Origin: Corallochytrium limacisporum
Lineage: Eukaryota > Opisthokonta
Assembly: GCA_002811645.1 (NCBI GenBank)
Contig: PDIP01000051.1
Location: 10,393-52,326 of the forward strand
Length of the DNA: 41,934 nucleotides
Reading direction: 5' to 3'
A program made the position numbers and the translations under genes. The notes beneath the pieces are model-generated. The model was not told where the DNA came from. It searched no databases and saw nothing but the letters and a program-made list of their open reading frames with translations. Positions 41,098 through 41,934 of the stretch are shown in pieces; the first letter of the stretch is position 1; every line of letters begins with the position of its first letter.

Positions 41098-41102
41098 GTC
41101 AA
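37839..41102 (-). CDS. TTBK: Tau-tubulin-kinase-like protein kinase with long polyglutamine N-terminus
   Basis: This is a Ser/Thr kinase of the CK1 superfamily, TTBK branch; animal TTBK2 licenses ciliogenesis at the basal body and TTBKs phosphorylate tau/tubulin. The kinase domain (about 576-850) follows TTBK: WKVVSRIGGGAFGDVYL, catalytic Lys in ALKVEPG, RMEVAVLKALQ, YLHRDVKPSNFAIGR, LDFGLARRF, GFRGTSRYASLNAH and [27 protein letters not shown] after the domain matches the TTBK DPFDWE end. The N-terminal 570 residues are Q-rich with a charged coiled coil (about 280-345) and His/Arg-rich stretches; the C-terminal tail is Asn/Gly-rich and basic. The frame given starts at a TTG; no in-frame ATG occurs until MEQFISKT near the kinase, and the frame is open upstream to 41426. 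The start is therefore unresolved and probably lies across an intron. Confidence 0.88.
41034..41096 (-). repeat. Trinucleotide repeat encoding 21 consecutive glutamines
   Basis: On the coding strand, about eleven CAA codons are followed by about ten CAG codons, giving an uninterrupted Gln21 tract. The codon switch in blocks suggests two separate repeat expansions. More interrupted CAG/CAA stretches follow down to about 40500. Confidence 0.9.
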
Positions 41103-41426
41103 AGACCGACCGGTATAGAGATAACGTTGCTGATCAACCCAGGCTGTAAGAGGCGAGTAGTTTCCAAGCCATTCCGCTTCCCGCTGAGGCGCCTGCTTGG
41201 CCCTCTTGGTTTCTCCGTAGTTCCGGTAAATTTCAAGTGCTTTGTTGTGTAAGGACTTTACCGTGACGTCAAAAGATTCGCTGGCGCCGCGAGGGTAATA
41301 TCTCCAAATATACCCTGCACTAACGGTGCTTCCAACGAACTGAACGTTACGGCTGAACTCCTGATTAAGGACGCCTTTATCTTGTAGGACTACAAAGTCC
41401 TTTGCTCTCTCTTTGTTTACCGGTGT
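41103..41426 (-). other. Open in-frame 5' extension of the TTBK-like gene
   Basis: Reading upstream in the kinase frame there is no stop for 108 codons (to TAG at 41429-41427) and no ATG. The translation is protein-like rather than low-complexity (for example SRNVQFVGSTVSAGYIWRYY and EAEWLGNYSPLTAWVDQQ). It may be coding sequence downstream of an intron, with acceptor candidates TATAGTAG near 41427 or AAAG near 41398. No domain is recognised. Confidence 0.45.
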
Positions 41427-41429
41427 CTA

Positions 41430-41934
41430 CTATAACTCTCGCTTTCCGTAACTGCGCGTTGATTCCTAGACGTGGCAAATAAATAGAAAGCTCCGTCTCA
41501 AGTCTGATTAACCTAAACCTGACCCTGAATTTTCCGACTGGAAAATGCTTCTCTGTCTTTCTGTAAATGCAAAAAACTATCGAACGGCTTCCTGACAATG
41601 CCTTGTTGGCTACTTCAATGCCCGATTGAAAGCTGTCCTGGGTGCCTAATGTCTATTTAGAGTATTTCTTTACCACAAGTCAAGGTAGACCAGTCCTGCG
41701 TTTCGGTAGACAACCTCATGTTTACTCTTTTCTACCTCCGAAGCCGCAAGACATGACGATTCCACCCAAAGCCACGAACAAAGCACGGTTCCAAAAAGTG
41801 TCCATCGTGTTCGTTTGTCCATTGTTATCTCTGTGTCACCACGACGTCAACAAAACCATCCTCTCAGCACATGCTTCGACGAACCCGAAGGCAACAAAGG
41901 TAAAAAATTCTTCGCACACACACACACTCACTCA
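41430..41934. other. Right-edge stretch without a supported gene
   Basis: On the minus strand an ATG at 41822 opens about 50 codons beginning with a hydrophobic, signal-like segment and ends at a TGTGGTAAAG that could be a splice donor. On the plus strand a frame opens at 41753 and runs off the edge. Neither is supported by family resemblance. The window ends in a CA/CTCA microsatellite. Confidence 0.35.

Noticed and set aside
41753-41934. Partial plus-strand frame running off the right edge, and a signal-peptide-like minus frame from 41822
   Set aside because: Both are short, lack homology and overlap each other; the minus frame could be a first exon but nothing in the sequence proves a splice.

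Overview
This is nuclear DNA of an intron-poor eukaryote. Eleven long, almost uninterrupted reading frames encode typical eukaryotic cell-biology proteins: AP-3 delta, OSBP, TBC1D23, a DHHC palmitoyltransferase, a C2-type phosphatidylserine decarboxylase, HMG-CoA synthase, NDH-2 and a tau-tubulin kinase. A twelfth, small frame has a thioredoxin fold. A class II tRNA gene has internal A and B boxes and a poly-T terminator. The protein set suits a unicellular opisthokont (zoosporic fungus or unicellular holozoan). ARMC9 and a TTBK-type kinase are cilium-linked families, and an apparent broken fragment of the axonemal ruler gene CCDC39 is also present. The lineage therefore probably has, or recently had, a flagellum. 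I cannot name the species. CTA codons sit at two conserved leucines of AP-3 delta, so CUN reads as leucine as in the standard code.

Layout. 1-1440: no gene. 1441-4298 (-): ARMC9, whose first exon-like piece is in another frame. 5029-6027 (+): Swf1/ZDHHC4-type DHHC enzyme, tail-to-tail with a PH-less OSBP (6119-7567, -). 8705-12379 (+): AP-3 delta. 12783-14141 (+): NDH-2, tail-to-tail with a single-Cys thioredoxin-like protein (14301-14828, -). 15799-16060 (+): CCDC39-like relic. 16199-17794 (-): HMG-CoA synthase. 19896-19976 (-): tRNA-Leu(UAG). 21072-24290 (+): Psd2-type decarboxylase with an N-terminal membrane hairpin. 24824-25843 (+): PHYHD1-like dioxygenase, tail-to-tail with an alpha/beta-hydrolase to WS/DGAT-type fusion (25949-29440, -). 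29441-34407: a 5-kb gene-poor, low-complexity tract. 34408-37473 (+): TBC1D23, tail-to-tail with the polyglutamine-rich TTBK-like kinase (37839-41102, -), whose open frame runs on upstream to about 41426 without an ATG.

There are no operons, but themes recur. Lipid and membrane biology: PSD, OSBP, HMG-CoA synthase, the hydrolase/acyltransferase fusion and PHYHD1. Endosome and Golgi traffic: AP-3 delta, TBC1D23 and Swf1. Cilium: ARMC9, TTBK and the CCDC39 relic. Convergent pairs have short 3' spacers (about 90-370 bp), while 5' spacers are 0.4-5 kb and carry homopolymer and C-run/G-run palindromes. The most notable items are the CCDC39 relic, the altered HHxxxDG motif in the fusion protein, the TTBK 5' extension and the ARMC9 5' frame change.
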